A DNA stretch of 64,000 nt, taken from positions 62,001 to 126,000 of the forward strand of contig JALUYI010000018.1 of assembly GCA_027013095.1 (NCBI GenBank). The letters are read 5' to 3'. Shown here one piece after another: positions 37,393 through 48,016 of the stretch; the first letter of the stretch is position 1; each line of letters starts with the position of its first letter. The translations under genes and the position numbers were made by a program. Source of the DNA: Paracoccaceae bacterium (GTDB lineage Bacteria > Pseudomonadota > Alphaproteobacteria > Rhodobacterales > Rhodobacteraceae). Under the pieces are notes generated by a model. That model saw only the letters and a program-made list of their open reading frames with translations. It searched no databases and was not told where the DNA came from.

Positions 37393-37842
37393 TCAGGCGG
37401 TTGGAGTCAGGGCCTGCTCGAAGGCTTCGCAGGTCGCTTCGAGCGCCAGCATGATCGAGGCATGCCGGTTCTTGTAGGCGCGGGCCGGGCGCAGAACCTC
37501 AAGTTCATCAAACGGGGACTCGGGCGCGGGGCCGTCCTCGCTGAGCATCCGTTGCAGGGATTCGCGGGCCGATTTGATCTGTTCAAGGCTGCAGCCAATG
37601 GCATTTGCTCCAACGACTGAGGCGGCAGTCTGTCCCAGCGCGCAGGCCTTGACCTCTTGGCCAAAGGCGACGATCCGCCCATCCTTGAGGTTTAGATCAA
37701 CCGTCACATTCGAGCCGCAGAGCGGTGAGCGTCGTCGTGCGCTTCCATCGGGGTTGCTCAGGCGCTGGCAATGCGGGATGCTGGCGGCAAGGGCCAGAAT
37801 CCGTCCCGAATAGAGTTTGATCAAATCCTGTTCCCCGCTCAT
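37393..37842 (-). CDS. IscU/NifU N-terminal-like iron-sulfur scaffold homologue
   Basis: A 149-aa protein of the NifU_N family. Expected scaffold cysteines are seen as SPLCGSNVTV, then VKACALGQTAAS, and a third Cys near the C terminus (EATCEAFE). The usual CGD motif is CGS, so the conserved Asp next to the first cysteine, which affects cluster transfer in IscU, is missing. The third cysteine is also not in a standard context. It may be a divergent scaffold or SufU-like protein. ATG 37842 is used; a GTG three codons upstream is possible. Confidence 0.72.
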   Translation of the reverse strand: MSGEQDLIKLYSGRILALAASIPHCQRLSNPDGSARRRSPLCGSNVTVDLNLKDGRIVAFGQEVKACALGQTAASVVGANAIGCSLEQIKSARESLQRMLSEDGPAPESPFDELEVLRPARAYKNRHASIMLALEATCEAFEQALTPTA

Positions 37843-37919
37843 CCGCAGCACGACCTTTCCAATTCATGGCATGACCTCTAAATAGGCGATGATTTCGGCT
37901 TTGGAAAGGATGGTTGCGA

Positions 37920-38285
37920 ATGTCGCGCGAATTTGACCTTGAAAGCCTGCGTTTTGACGCCGACGGTCTGATCCCGGCGATTGCGCAGGACGATGAGAGC
38001 GGCGAGGTGCTGATGCTGGCCTGGATGAACCGCACCGCCTTGCAACGCACACTAAAGAGCGGAAGGGTCACATATTGGTCGCGCTCGCGTCAAGAATTGT
38101 GGGAAAAGGGGCTGAGCAGCGGCCACCGGCAGAGTCTGATCGATCTGCGCGTGGACTGCGACCGGGACTGCATTTTGATGCGGGTTCGCCAGATCGGACC
38201 GGCCTGTCACACCAACCGCCCGTCGTGTTTTTTTACCGCCGTGCGGGACGGCCAGGAGGTCATTCTGAGCGCGCCGGTGGAATAG
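37920..38285 (+). CDS. hisI: Phosphoribosyl-AMP cyclohydrolase
   Basis: A 121-aa zinc enzyme of histidine biosynthesis that opens the purine ring of PRAMP. The RVTYWSRSRQELWEKG motif, DCDRDCILMRV with its metal-binding Asp and Cys residues, and CHTNRPSCF are diagnostic. ATG 37920 is chosen over a TTG two codons earlier. Its 3' end overlaps the convergent gluQ gene by 26 bp. Confidence 0.94.
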   Translation: MSREFDLESLRFDADGLIPAIAQDDESGEVLMLAWMNRTALQRTLKSGRVTYWSRSRQELWEKGLSSGHRQSLIDLRVDCDRDCILMRVRQIGPACHTNRPSCFFTAVRDGQEVILSAPVE

Positions 38286-39144
38286 GATCCATTAACCCCA
38301 GCATTCGGCGGATGTCCTCGGGCCGGGCTCCGGCTTGGCGCAGGCTGCGAAGGGCGCGGGCATCGTCGCGTTTGGCCAGACGTTTTCCGTTGTCGTCCCG
38401 GATCAGGCGATGGTGGTGGTAAACGGGGGTCGGCAGGGACAGGAGCGCCTGCAGCAAGCGGTGCAGAAAGGTACTGGCAAACATGTCCTCGCCGCGCGTA
38501 ACGTGGGAAATCCCTTGTGCCGCATCGTCTACCACCACCGCCAGATGGTACGAGGTGCCGATGTCGCGCCGCGCCAGAACGATGTCGCCGTGACTCTGCT
38601 GCAGGATATCGGCCTGCAGCAGGTGGCGTCCGGCATGACGCGGTCCGGTTTCGTCAAAGCCGAGTTCGCCAAGCGCGCGGGCACCGCCGACAGCGGCGAT
38701 GGCGCGCCCCATATCAAGGCGGATCGCGTCGTTTTCTTGTCGTGACGCCATGCTGCGATGACGGCATGTTCCGGGGTAGGGTGGCGGCAGGTCATTTGTG
38801 ATCACATTTTCCTGTGGCGCCGAGAGGGCCTCGGCGATGTCCCGGCGTGTGCACGAGCAGGGGTAACATAAACCCTGTGATATCAGTTTGTTGAGAGCCT
38901 CTTGGTAAAAAAAGAAGCGACGGCTTTGACGCAGAACCGGGGGCGTCCAAGACAGGCCCAGCCAGCTGAGGTCCTGAAAGATTGCCTCCTCAAAGGCGGG
39001 GCGTGCGCGGGTCTGGTCGATGTCCTCGATGCGGAGCAGAAAGGTTCCGCCTACGGCCCTTATCTGCGCCCAGATTGTCAGGGCCGAGAACGCATGGCCA
39101 AGATGCAGAAAGCCGCTTGGCGATGGTGCGAAACGCTGGCGCAT
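38260..39144 (-). CDS. gluQ: Glutamyl-Q tRNA(Asp) synthetase
   Basis: A 294-aa paralogue of the GluRS catalytic domain that glutamylates queuosine at position 34 of tRNA-Asp. The class I motif is FAPSPSGFLHLGHAFS, zinc cysteines follow in GLCYPCSCTRRD and the KMSKS-like loop is GKRLAKRDDARAL. There is no anticodon-binding domain, as expected. It overlaps trmFO by one base (TGATG) and hisI by 26 bp at the 3' end. TGTGATCACA at 38797 lies inside. Confidence 0.93.
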   Translation of the reverse strand: MRQRFAPSPSGFLHLGHAFSALTIWAQIRAVGGTFLLRIEDIDQTRARPAFEEAIFQDLSWLGLSWTPPVLRQSRRFFFYQEALNKLISQGLCYPCSCTRRDIAEALSAPQENVITNDLPPPYPGTCRHRSMASRQENDAIRLDMGRAIAAVGGARALGELGFDETGPRHAGRHLLQADILQQSHGDIVLARRDIGTSYHLAVVVDDAAQGISHVTRGEDMFASTFLHRLLQALLSLPTPVYHHHRLIRDDNGKRLAKRDDARALRSLRQAGARPEDIRRMLGLMDPIPPARSE

Positions 39145-40511
39145 CAGCCCACTGCGGGGCCAGCCTGCGGGGCTAGCCAGCCCAAAAATGCCGCCTTGGC
39201 GCGGTCGGTGTAGCCGAGGTAGCGCTGTTTGCGGTTGCGCCGTCCCCGAGCAGCGGACTCAAGCGGCGGGAACAGGCCGAAATTGACGTTCATCGGTTGA
39301 AAACTGCGGGCGTCGGCACCGCCGGTAATATGGTGCAAAAGCGCCCCCATAGCGGTCTCGATAGGCGGCGCGGGCAGAGTCCGGCCGCTTTGGCTGGCCG
39401 CCGCCATGCGTCCCGCCAGCAGCCCCATCGCGGCGCTTTCGACATAGCCCTCGACGCCGGTGATCTGACCGGCAAAGCGGATATGGGGGGCGGATTTCAG
39501 GCGCATGTTCTGATCCAGAAGCCGCGGAGAATTGATGAAGATATTTGCATGAATCCCGCCGAGGCGGGCGAAATTCGCGTTCTCCAAACCCGGAATCCGT
39601 TTGAAAACATCGAGTTGTGCGCCATACTTCATCTTGGTCTGAAAGCCAACGATATTGTATAGGGTGCCCAGTGCATTGTCACGCCGCAGCTGCACGACGG
39701 CATGGGCCTTGGTTTGTGGGTCGTGCGGATTTGTGAGGCCAACTGGCTTCATCGGGCCGTGACGCAGGGTTTCGCGGCCGCGTTCGGCCATTACCTCGAT
39801 CGGCAGGCAGCCGTCAAAATAGGGGGTGTCGGTCTCGCCGTCGTGAAAGGTCGTCTTGTCCGCCGCCAGCAGGGCGTCGATGAAATCGTCGTATTGCGCC
39901 CGCGTCATCGGGCAGTTGATATAGGCGGTGCGCTCAGCCTCGGTCTCGCCCTTGTCATAGCGGGACTGAAACCAGGCCTGGTTAAGGTCGATGCTGTCGG
40001 CGTAAACGATGGGGGCGATGGCGTCAAAGAAGGACAGGGCGGTTTCGCCGCTGGCGGCGCGGATGGCCTCGGCCAGCCGACCCGAGGTCAGCGGACCAGT
40101 GGCGATGATCACCTGTCCCCAGTCGGGCGGGGGCAGGGTGGAGATCTCGTCCGTTTTTATGGTGACAAGGGGGTGGGCGCGCAAGGTTGCAGAGACGCCT
40201 GCGGAAAATGCCTGCCGGTCCACCGCCAGGGCACTGCCCGCGGGCAGGGCATGGGCGTCGGCGTTGGCCATGATCAGGCTGTTGGCGCGGCGCATCTCCC
40301 AGTGCAGCAGGCCGACAGCGTTGCTGCTGTCGTCATCCGAGCGAAACGAGTTCGAGCAGACCATCTCGGCCAGATCACCGGTCTTGTGGGCAAAGGTTTC
40401 GACCTTGGGGCGCATCTCGTGGAGGATAACCGGCAGGCCGCGGTTGACGATCTGCCACGCGGCTTCGCTGCCGGCCATGCCGCCACCGATGATATGGATT
40501 GGCTGTGTCAT
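39144..40511 (-). CDS. trmFO: Folate-dependent tRNA m5U54 methyltransferase
   Basis: A 455-aa flavoprotein that methylates U54 of tRNA using methylene-THF. The FAD motif [27 protein letters not shown] with a catalytic Cys, and [22 protein letters not shown] are characteristic. It is transcribed ahead of gluQ with the stop overlapping the next ATG, so both tRNA-modification genes are coupled. Confidence 0.96.
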   Translation of the reverse strand: MTQPIHIIGGGMAGSEAAWQIVNRGLPVILHEMRPKVETFAHKTGDLAEMVCSNSFRSDDDSSNAVGLLHWEMRRANSLIMANADAHALPAGSALAVDRQAFSAGVSATLRAHPLVTIKTDEISTLPPPDWGQVIIATGPLTSGRLAEAIRAASGETALSFFDAIAPIVYADSIDLNQAWFQSRYDKGETEAERTAYINCPMTRAQYDDFIDALLAADKTTFHDGETDTPYFDGCLPIEVMAERGRETLRHGPMKPVGLTNPHDPQTKAHAVVQLRRDNALGTLYNIVGFQTKMKYGAQLDVFKRIPGLENANFARLGGIHANIFINSPRLLDQNMRLKSAPHIRFAGQITGVEGYVESAAMGLLAGRMAAASQSGRTLPAPPIETAMGALLHHITGGADARSFQPMNVNFGLFPPLESAARGRRNRKQRYLGYTDRAKAAFLGWLAPQAGPAVG

Positions 40512-40594
40512 GGCGCCCGTTTAGTGCGCCGATCTGCCGGTGTGAAGCGGTTTTGCGAAATCGCGCCGGAAAATGCGTGAGTGTCGGCGGCGCA

Positions 40595-40627
40595 GACAAA
40601 GAAAGGGGCCGCGATCTGCACGGCCCC
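40595..40627 (-). terminator. Terminator of the doxX gene
   Basis: On the minus strand GGGGCCG, an eight- to nine-base loop and CGGCCCC are followed by TTTCTTTG. It lies 32 bp after the doxX stop. Confidence 0.75.
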
Positions 40628-40658
40628 AGTCAGGGAGAAACTGTGTGGTAAAGGCCGT

Positions 40659-41153
40659 TCAGGCCGTCGGTGGTGTCAGATCGATCGCGGCGGTCTGGAT
40701 GGCAATCTCGGAGGCGGCCCGCTCGGCCAAGCGGTGCTTTTCAGTCTGTTTCAGCAGGAAATTGTCCAGCGCATAACAGCCGCGACCGTGGCTGAACAGC
40801 ATCAGAAGGCCGCCGATCATGGCCAGATCGCGCCAGAACGCGCCCAGCGCCAAGGGGTCGCCCGGCACATAATTCAGAATGAAGCTGGACCAGAAGAGAT
40901 AGAGCGCCAGCAGCGCCGAGGCCAGACGGGTTTGAAACCCGACCAGAATTGCCAGAGCCGCCACGATCTGAAACGCAGCGTTCGGCCAGATCAGGTAACC
41001 GGGAACCGCGCTGAGCGACAGAAAACGCCCCATCGAGTTCGGATCGACGATAACCCCACCGGCTGCCGCGATAAAATACGAGGCGATCAACACCCGCGCA
41101 GTTGCGTGTGCAAATTCCTGCATCTGCCGCTGTTTGCGTTGCACAGAATTCAT
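40659..41153 (-). CDS. DoxX family membrane protein
   Basis: A 164-aa protein with about four hydrophobic spans from residue 18 to 130 and the DoxX landmarks AARVLIASYFIAAAGG-like N-terminal span and LALGAFWRDLAMIGGLLML. DoxX-like proteins are small quinone-linked or thiol-redox membrane proteins; the role here is unknown. A second Met at residue 11 is an alternative start. Monocistronic with its own terminator. Confidence 0.78.
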   Translation of the reverse strand: MNSVQRKQRQMQEFAHATARVLIASYFIAAAGGVIVDPNSMGRFLSLSAVPGYLIWPNAAFQIVAALAILVGFQTRLASALLALYLFWSSFILNYVPGDPLALGAFWRDLAMIGGLLMLFSHGRGCYALDNFLLKQTEKHRLAERAASEIAIQTAAIDLTPPTA

Positions 41154-41420
41154 TTCCTTGTCCCCTTGCCATCGGGCGCAGCGAACATCGCTCCGGGCCC
41201 CTGTCTTTTTTCATTACGGAAACAATCGCCGGTAATTATGGCGGAAATAAGGAAGGGTCGGGTAAAAATATAACCGTTTTTGCAGCCAAACAGTGCAGTT
41301 TTGCGGGAATCCGGCCAATTTCGCGGCGGATCAAGACAATTTTTTTGAAGGTTTTGACGAAAATTTGCGATTTTTCACGTTTCCGAGTGGTCTCGGGATC
41401 TCAGCGCGACTGGCGCTGGA

Positions 41421-41446
41421 TTGGGGACAATCCCGAGAGTCCCCAA
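41421..41446. terminator. Hairpin downstream of gyrA
   Basis: TTGGGGAC and GTCCCCAA form a perfect eight-pair stem with a ten-base loop. No T-run follows on the minus strand, so its role in ending gyrA transcription is uncertain. Confidence 0.45.
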
Positions 41447-41494
41447 CCGGCCCCCGACGGCCGCCAACCGGCCCCCGACGGCCGCCAACCGGCC
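41443..41494. repeat. 21-bp tandem repeat, about 2.4 copies
   Basis: The unit CAACCGGCCCCCGACGGCCGC starts at 41444 and 41465 and begins again at 41486. Copies are identical, which points to recent slippage or a constrained structure. It partly overlaps the hairpin downstream of gyrA. Confidence 0.85.
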
Positions 41495-41526
41495 TGAACG
41501 CGCCGTAAACCTTTTGGGACCCGGCC

Positions 41527-44298
41527 CTATGCTGTCGGGTCTGCGTCTTGCGGGGCGCTATCCTCGGCTTCTCCCTGATCGGCAACCAGCGCCACCGAGA
41601 CCACCTCTTCGCCACTGGCGGTATCAAAGACCTTGACGCCGCTTGACGCACGCCCCTGACGTGAAATTCCGGCCACCGGGCAGCGAATGGATTGGCCGGT
41701 CGAGGTTGCCAGCATGATCTGGTCGTCGTCCTCGACCGTGAACGAGGCCACGATCGTGTCACCGCGTCGGCCCAGATTGGCGGCGGCGATTCCCTGCCCG
41801 CCGCGCCCGGACACGCGGTATTCATGGGCGCTGGAGCGTTTGCCGTACCCGCGGGCGGTAATCGTCAGAATCCATTGTTCCAAGGCGCTCAATTCGGCGT
41901 AACGCTCGGTTGACAGCTGGCTGTCCACGCCACCGCCTTCGATCTCGCCAGTTTCATCGCCGGTGATGGCGCGGCGCATCTTGAAATAGGCGGCGCGCTC
42001 ATCGGCGCTGGCCTCTACGTGGCGGATGACGGCCATCGAGACCACCCGGTCCCCCTCGGCCAACCGGATGCCGCGCACGCCGGTGGAATCGCGGCCCTTG
42101 AAAACGCGCACATCGGTCACCGGAAAACGGATCACCTTGCCTTGGGCGGTGGTCAGCAGGAAATCGTCCCTTTCGTTGCAGATGCGCGCATTCACCAAAT
42201 CCACCCCCTCGGGCAGTTTCATAGCGATCTTGCCGTTGCGCATGACATTGGTGAAATCACTGAGCGCGTTGCGCCGCACTCCGCCGGTAGACGTGGCAAA
42301 GACAATCTGAAGGTCCGCCCAATCATCCTCGGGCACGTCAACGGGCATGATTGCGGCCACGCCGACGCCCGACGGGATCGGCAGGATGTTGACGATTGCC
42401 TTGCCGCGGGCATGGCGCCCGCCCGGCGGCAGGCGCCATGTCTTCAGCTTGTAAACCATGCCGGCGGTGGTGAAGAACAGCAACGGCGTGTGGGTGTTGG
42501 CGACAAACAGGGTGGTGACGAAATCCTCGTCCTTGGTGGCCATCCCCTGCAGCCCCTTGCCGCCGCGTCTCTGGGCGCGGAAATCTGCCAGATGGGTGCG
42601 TTTGATATAGCCCGAGTTGGTAACGGTGACGACCATGTCCTCGCGCTCGATCAGGTCCTCGTCATCCATGTCCCCGACGTGATCGACGATCTCCGAGCGG
42701 CGCGGCACGGCAAAGGCCTCACGCACCTCTTTCAGCTCATCACTGATGATCGACATGATGCGCGGACGGGAATGCAGGATATCGAGGCAATCGGTGATCT
42801 TGTCGGCCAGGAGTTGCAGCTCGTCCGTCACCTCCTTGACCCCCATCGCGGTCAGGCGTTGCAGGCGCAATTCCAGAATGGCCCGTGCCTGGGTTTCGCT
42901 GAGGTGATAGGTGCCGTCGTCGTTGATCGTGTGGCTGGGATCATCGATCAGGCGGATGTAATCGGCGATGTCCTGGGCGGGCCAAGCGCGTGTCATCAGG
43001 CGCGCGCGTGCTTCGGCGGGGTCGCTGGAGGCACGAATGGTGGTGACGATCTCGTCCACGTTCGAGACCGCCACCGCCAGCCCGCAGAGGACATGGCTGC
43101 GGTCGCGGGCCTTGCGCAGGTCAAAGGCGGTCCGTCTCGCGACCACCTCTTCGCGAAAATCTATGAACGATGTCAGGAACTTGCGTAGGGTCAGCTGCTC
43201 GGGTCGGCCGCCATTCAGGGCCAGCATATTGCAGCCGAACGAGGTCTGCATCGGGGTAAAGCGGAATAGCTGGTTAAGCACCACCTCGGGCGTCGCATCG
43301 CGTTTTAGCTCGATCACCACACGCACGCCGACACGGTCGCTTTCGTCCTGCACATGGGCGATGCCTTCGATCTTTTTGTCGCGCGCAACCTCGGCAATTT
43401 TCTCGATCAATGTGGATTTGTTGACCTGATAGGGAATCTCGTCCAGAATCAGCGCAAACCGGTCCTTGCGAATTTCCTCGACCCGGGTTTTCGCACGCAA
43501 AATAACGCTGCCGCGCCCCTCGGTATAGGCCTTGCGTGCGCCGGCGCGCCCCAGAATAACGCCGCCGGTGGGGAAATCCGGGGCAGGGATGTAGGCCATC
43601 AACTGCTCGCTGTCGAGATCGGGCGTTTCGATCAGGGCAAGGGTTGCATCGATCACCTCGCCCAGATTGTGCGGCGGGATATTGGTGGCCATACCGACCG
43701 CGATGCCGCCAGCGCCGTTGACCAGCATATTGGGAAAGCGCGCCGGCAGAACCGTCGGCTCCTGATCCTTGCCGTCGTAATTGTCAATGAAATCAACGGT
43801 ATCTTTTTCGATATCGGCCAATAGGCTGGCCGCCGGCTTGTCCATGCGCACTTCGGTGTAACGCATCGCAGCGGCGCTGTCACCGTCCATCGAGCCAAAG
43901 TTTCCCTGACCGTCCAAGAGCGGCAGGCTCATGGAAAAGGGCTGCGCCATGCGCACCAGCGCGTCATAGATCGCAGAATCGCCGTGGGGGTGGTATTTCC
44001 CCATCGTGTCGCCCACCGGACGGGCCGATTTGCGATATGGTTTGTCGTGGCCGTTGTTGGTTTCATACATCGCATAAAGGATGCGTCGATGCACCGGCTT
44101 CAACCCGTCGCGCAAATCGGGGATGGCGCGGCTGACGATCACGCTCATGGCGTAATCCAGATACGAGGTCTTCATCTCGGCTTCGATATTTACCGAGGGT
44201 CCGTCATACGCGTCCCGGCCCGAGGGGGTTTCTTCTGTCTTTTCAGGGGGTTCTGTCGGATTGCTCACGAGGCTTTGACCTGTATTCTTGGATGCCAT
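41527..44298 (-). CDS. gyrA: DNA gyrase subunit A
   Basis: A 923-aa type II topoisomerase subunit with the catalytic Tyr147 in [11 protein letters not shown] and a C-terminal beta-pinwheel whose GyrA-box region is QRRGGKG. The quinolone-resistance region reads [19 protein letters not shown]: Ser108 and Asp112 correspond to Ser83 and Asp87 of E. coli, so the gene is of the susceptible type at both positions. The C-terminal tail is acidic. Monocistronic as far as visible. Confidence 0.98.
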   Translation of the reverse strand: MASKNTGQSLVSNPTEPPEKTEETPSGRDAYDGPSVNIEAEMKTSYLDYAMSVIVSRAIPDLRDGLKPVHRRILYAMYETNNGHDKPYRKSARPVGDTMGKYHPHGDSAIYDALVRMAQPFSMSLPLLDGQGNFGSMDGDSAAAMRYTEVRMDKPAASLLADIEKDTVDFIDNYDGKDQEPTVLPARFPNMLVNGAGGIAVGMATNIPPHNLGEVIDATLALIETPDLDSEQLMAYIPAPDFPTGGVILGRAGARKAYTEGRGSVILRAKTRVEEIRKDRFALILDEIPYQVNKSTLIEKIAEVARDKKIEGIAHVQDESDRVGVRVVIELKRDATPEVVLNQLFRFTPMQTSFGCNMLALNGGRPEQLTLRKFLTSFIDFREEVVARRTAFDLRKARDRSHVLCGLAVAVSNVDEIVTTIRASSDPAEARARLMTRAWPAQDIADYIRLIDDPSHTINDDGTYHLSETQARAILELRLQRLTAMGVKEVTDELQLLADKITDCLDILHSRPRIMSIISDELKEVREAFAVPRRSEIVDHVGDMDDEDLIEREDMVVTVTNSGYIKRTHLADFRAQRRGGKGLQGMATKDEDFVTTLFVANTHTPLLFFTTAGMVYKLKTWRLPPGGRHARGKAIVNILPIPSGVGVAAIMPVDVPEDDWADLQIVFATSTGGVRRNALSDFTNVMRNGKIAMKLPEGVDLVNARICNERDDFLLTTAQGKVIRFPVTDVRVFKGRDSTGVRGIRLAEGDRVVSMAVIRHVEASADERAAYFKMRRAITGDETGEIEGGGVDSQLSTERYAELSALEQWILTITARGYGKRSSAHEYRVSGRGGQGIAAANLGRRGDTIVASFTVEDDDQIMLATSTGQSIRCPVAGISRQGRASSGVKVFDTASGEEVVSVALVADQGEAEDSAPQDADPTA

Positions 44299-44482
44299 AT
44301 CTTGTGCCAGGCAGTATAAGCCTCCCTATATCCATGCGCAATGCAGGAGTTTCCTGCTGTTTGGCAGCCGCCGCAATATTCTGCTAACAACTTGAAATCA
44401 TTAGAATTTGAACTGGCGTGAGGCTTGACGAAACGGTTTTGGCACGCCACTCTTTCAGTATGAGCAAGAAAAGAGGTCCGTG

Positions 44483-44752
44483 ATGAAAGAAACCGAGCTG
44501 GAGTTGATGCTGAAAGGATACGGCCTGACGACCGCCGAGATATTTTATCGCATGCCGGATTATCGCAATGTTCTCAATACCTTCGTGTGGCAGGAATATG
44601 ATCTGGCGCCGGATTATCCGAAACTTTACAAATTTCTGGATTTCTGGCGTTCCAAGATCGAGGGGCCGCTGCATTCGGTGCGCTTTGTGCATCGCACCCT
44701 GATCTCACCCGGCACATGGCGCAACGTGGCCGGTGAGTTTGTCCTGAACTGA
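44483..44752 (+). CDS. usg: Usg family protein
   Basis: An 89-aa small protein of the Usg family, known in alphaproteobacteria near tryptophan or housekeeping genes. The conserved core is LMLKGYGLTTAEIFYRMPDY followed by FVWQEYDLAPDYPKL. Function unknown. ATG 44483 has AAGAGGTCC upstream; a GTG one codon earlier is possible. Confidence 0.82.
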   Translation: MKETELELMLKGYGLTTAEIFYRMPDYRNVLNTFVWQEYDLAPDYPKLYKFLDFWRSKIEGPLHSVRFVHRTLISPGTWRNVAGEFVLN

Positions 44753-44872
44753 GCTGGCCCACAGGCGTTTCGGGGATGCACGGAGGGCACGCGGGGGCCG
44801 GTTTGCCGTTGCACCGCCCGCGCTGCGGGATTATGGCCTGCCTGCACCGCCGAGGCAGAGGAGCCAAGCACC

Positions 44873-45652
44873 ATGAGAACGCCGCTGGATCAGGCCCATG
44901 CGCAGATGCAGGATGCGCCCGAGGATGCGGCGCTGAGGCTGCGCTATTACGAACGTCTGGCGCAATGCGAGCTGTTTCTGTTGCTTGAGCGCGAGGCCGC
45001 GAATGATTCGATTGCTCCGGTGATCTTTCCGTTCGAGGGGGACAGCTATGGTTTGGCCTTTGACAGCGAGGCCCGGCTGACTGATTTTACCGGTCGTGCC
45101 GCACCATTTGTGGCGATGTCGGGCCGACAACTGGCCGAGATGCTGGCTGGGCAGGGGCTTGGGCTGGGCGTCAATCTGGATGTTGCGCCCTCGAGCCACC
45201 TGCTGCCGCCGGCAGCACTGACGTGGATGCGCGAGGTTTTGCAGAACACCCCCACACAGGCACGCGACCGACCGGTGGAATTGACGGCCCCTCTCGGGGT
45301 GGACGAGGGGGTACTGCGGGCGCTGGATGCAAAATTTGCCGCCGGCACCGGTCTGGCGGATCACGCGCTGCTGGCCGGAGTGCGCTATGAGGACGGACGC
45401 CAAGGGCTGTTGCTGGCCGTGATCTCACCCCGTGCCGGGGCTGAGCGCGCCCTGCGTCAGGCGGTGGCGGAAACCGTCAGCTTTAGCGCCGCCGAGATGG
45501 CGCTGGATGTGACCTTTCTCGCTGCGGATGAGGCCCTTTCGCAGCGCATGGCCCGGGTCGGTCTGCGGTTTGATTTCCCCAAGCCCGAGATTTCCCGACC
45601 GCTTCCTGCCGCCCCCGGCATGGACCCGGACAACCCGCCAAAGCTGCGCTGA
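44873..45652 (+). CDS. SseB-like protein
   Basis: A 259-aa protein of the SseB family. The N-terminal part (ALRLRYYERLAQCELFLLLE, residues 18-40) and the region LDVAPSSHLLPPAALTWM match the SseB N-terminal domain; a C-terminal SseB domain with a DALLAGVRYEDG-type strand follows. SseB-like proteins are poorly understood; one class relates to rhodanese regulation. Convergent with the corrinoid protein gene. Confidence 0.7.
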   Translation: MRTPLDQAHAQMQDAPEDAALRLRYYERLAQCELFLLLEREAANDSIAPVIFPFEGDSYGLAFDSEARLTDFTGRAAPFVAMSGRQLAEMLAGQGLGLGVNLDVAPSSHLLPPAALTWMREVLQNTPTQARDRPVELTAPLGVDEGVLRALDAKFAAGTGLADHALLAGVRYEDGRQGLLLAVISPRAGAERALRQAVAETVSFSAAEMALDVTFLAADEALSQRMARVGLRFDFPKPEISRPLPAAPGMDPDNPPKLR

Positions 45653-45689
45653 GGCCGAGGATGGCGGCCGGGGTCGCGCGTCGGGCAGG

Positions 45690-46391
<702 letters not shown>

Positions 46392-46546
46392 GGGGCAAAT
46401 CCTGTGTTGGTCGCACTGTGGCGTTTGAAAACCGTGGCGTATGAAACAAGTGTTGTCTGCAACTATTCTGCGTCGTCAAACCGGGTCTGCGACTTTAACG
46501 ACATTTCCATTGTCGCAACCGACCTTTGCGCACCGCATCGGGGGTG

Positions 46547-47566
46547 TCAGCGGCGGCCACGGCGGCGTTCGCGCCGGGCCGGGGCGGCGGGGCCATTGCC
46601 AGTGCCGTCACTGTCGCTGGAAAACGGGCCGATGGTGGCAGCGATCGCTTCGAGGCTGGGAGCGGCGCCCTTGGGGCGGCTGTCAAGGGCCGCGCGCATC
46701 TTTTCCAGATGCTCGGGCATGGTGCCGCAGCAGCCGCCGATGATCTGCGCTCCGGCGTCGCGCGCCATTACCGCGTATTCGGCCATCAGCTCGGGGGTGC
46801 CGTCGTAATGGATGTGGCCGTGCTCGAATTTCGGGATGCCGGCGTTTCCCTTGGCAATCAGGGGCTGGGCCGCACCGGCGGCGACAAAACCCAGAAGCGT
46901 GCGCAACAGATCCGAGGCGCCGACCCCGCAATTTGCCCCAAAGGCCAGCGGCTTGTGCGCGATCTTGTCGATCATCGCCACCATGTCGCTGGAGGTCAGG
47001 CCCATCATCGTGCGCCCTGCGGTGTCAAAGCTCATCGTGCCGCACCACGGCATCCCGGCCAGCGCAATACCTTCGGCCGCGGCCAGATATTCCTCGCGAG
47101 CTGACAGGGTTTCAACCCAGAGAACATCCGCGCCCCCCTCTTTCAGACCCTCGGCCTGTTCGTGAAACATCTCGACCGCGTTTTCGTGGCTGAGCGTGCC
47201 CACCGGCTGCATGATTTCGCCGGTCGGCCCCATCGAGCCGGCGACGATCACCTTGCGCCCGGCGGTGTCGGCGACCTCGCGGCCGATCTCAGCGGCGATG
47301 CGGTTCAGCTCGCGCACCCGGGACTGGGCATTGTGCAGCTTCAGGCGCGAATAATTGCCGCCAAAGCTGTTGGTCAGGAACAGATCGCTGCCCGCGCCCA
47401 CGGCCCCCTGATAGAGGGCAGTGATCTTTTCGGGGTGCGTATCGTTCCAGAGTTCCGGCGCTTCGCCCGCTTCAAGTCCCATGTTGAACAGGTTGGTCCC
47501 CGTTGCCCCATCGGCCAGCAGCCAGCCCTTTTTCGCCAGCATCTCGGTAATCGGATCAGTCATCAT
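46547..47566 (-). CDS. Homocysteine S-methyltransferase domain protein (BHMT/MetH-like)
   Basis: A 339-aa zinc enzyme of the homocysteine methyltransferase family: LLADGATGTNLFNMG near residue 15, then GANCGVG and IGGCCGTMPEH supply the zinc cysteines. Often annotated as betaine-homocysteine methyltransferase; beside a corrinoid protein it may instead be the homocysteine-activating part of a split MetH. The C-terminal 30 residues are a low-complexity, Arg-rich tail. ATG 47566 (or the next codon, 47563) overlaps the sufE 3' end by about 11 bp. Confidence 0.85.
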   Translation of the reverse strand: MMTDPITEMLAKKGWLLADGATGTNLFNMGLEAGEAPELWNDTHPEKITALYQGAVGAGSDLFLTNSFGGNYSRLKLHNAQSRVRELNRIAAEIGREVADTAGRKVIVAGSMGPTGEIMQPVGTLSHENAVEMFHEQAEGLKEGGADVLWVETLSAREEYLAAAEGIALAGMPWCGTMSFDTAGRTMMGLTSSDMVAMIDKIAHKPLAFGANCGVGASDLLRTLLGFVAAGAAQPLIAKGNAGIPKFEHGHIHYDGTPELMAEYAVMARDAGAQIIGGCCGTMPEHLEKMRAALDSRPKGAAPSLEAIAATIGPFSSDSDGTGNGPAAPARRERRRGRR

Positions 47567-47984
47567 TCTGCCCTTCCAAAGCCTTTTTCGCCAATGCGCG
47601 AATTCTTTCCAGCATCGAGCGCAGCCCGTTCGAGCGTTGCGCCGACAAGTGTTGGTCCAGCCCGAGGCGCGCCAGTTCGGCCGCCGCATCGACCTCCAGC
47701 ACCTCAGACAGCGTCAGGCCGTTGAACAGCGCCGAGATCACCGCGATCAGTCCGCGCACGATCATTGCATCGCTGTCGCCGCGAAAGCGAAACACCCCGC
47801 CCCGGATTTCCGGTACCAGCCAGACCTGACTGGCACAGCCCAGAACCTTGGTTGCTGGCACCTTCAGCGCGTCCTCAAGCGGCGCCATCGCCTTGCCCAG
47901 CTCGATGACATAGCGATAACGCTCTTCCCAGTCGTCCAGAAACTCAAAAGTGTCGGCAATCTCTTCAAAGGCTTCGGTGGCCAT
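47556..47984 (-). CDS. sufE: SufE-like sulfur acceptor
   Basis: A 142-aa SufE-family protein. The reactive cysteine is in KVLGCASQVWLVPE, and a basic QRSNGLRSMLERIR helix is near the end. SufE accepts persulfide from SufS for iron-sulfur cluster assembly. It overlaps the start of the methyltransferase gene and is on the same strand, but no suf operon is near. Confidence 0.85.
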   Translation of the reverse strand: MATEAFEEIADTFEFLDDWEERYRYVIELGKAMAPLEDALKVPATKVLGCASQVWLVPEIRGGVFRFRGDSDAMIVRGLIAVISALFNGLTLSEVLEVDAAAELARLGLDQHLSAQRSNGLRSMLERIRALAKKALEGQNDD

Positions 47985-48016
47985 CGGTCCTGTCCCGTTC
48001 TAATCGTTCTGTTCAC

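Larger units (their letters stand above)
41154..41526. other. 373-bp intergenic region with hairpin and 21-bp repeats
   Basis: No gene is supported between the doxX start and the gyrA stop. The left part (41154-41400) is AT-richer and carries the doxX promoter. The right part contains a hairpin (41421-41446) and a short GC-rich tandem repeat (41443-41494), both downstream of gyrA. Confidence 0.6.

Noticed and set aside
41443-41494. Possible CRISPR repeat
   Set aside because: The unit is a contiguous tandem repeat without spacers and no cas genes are near.
41293-41508. Small forward frame translating the 21-bp repeats (repeated PTGPRRP)
   Set aside because: The repeat is GC-rich and its frame has no ribosome site or conserved start; most likely non-coding.
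42019-43188. A 389-codon forward frame inside gyrA
   Set aside because: It is the complement of conserved GyrA coding sequence; no family features.
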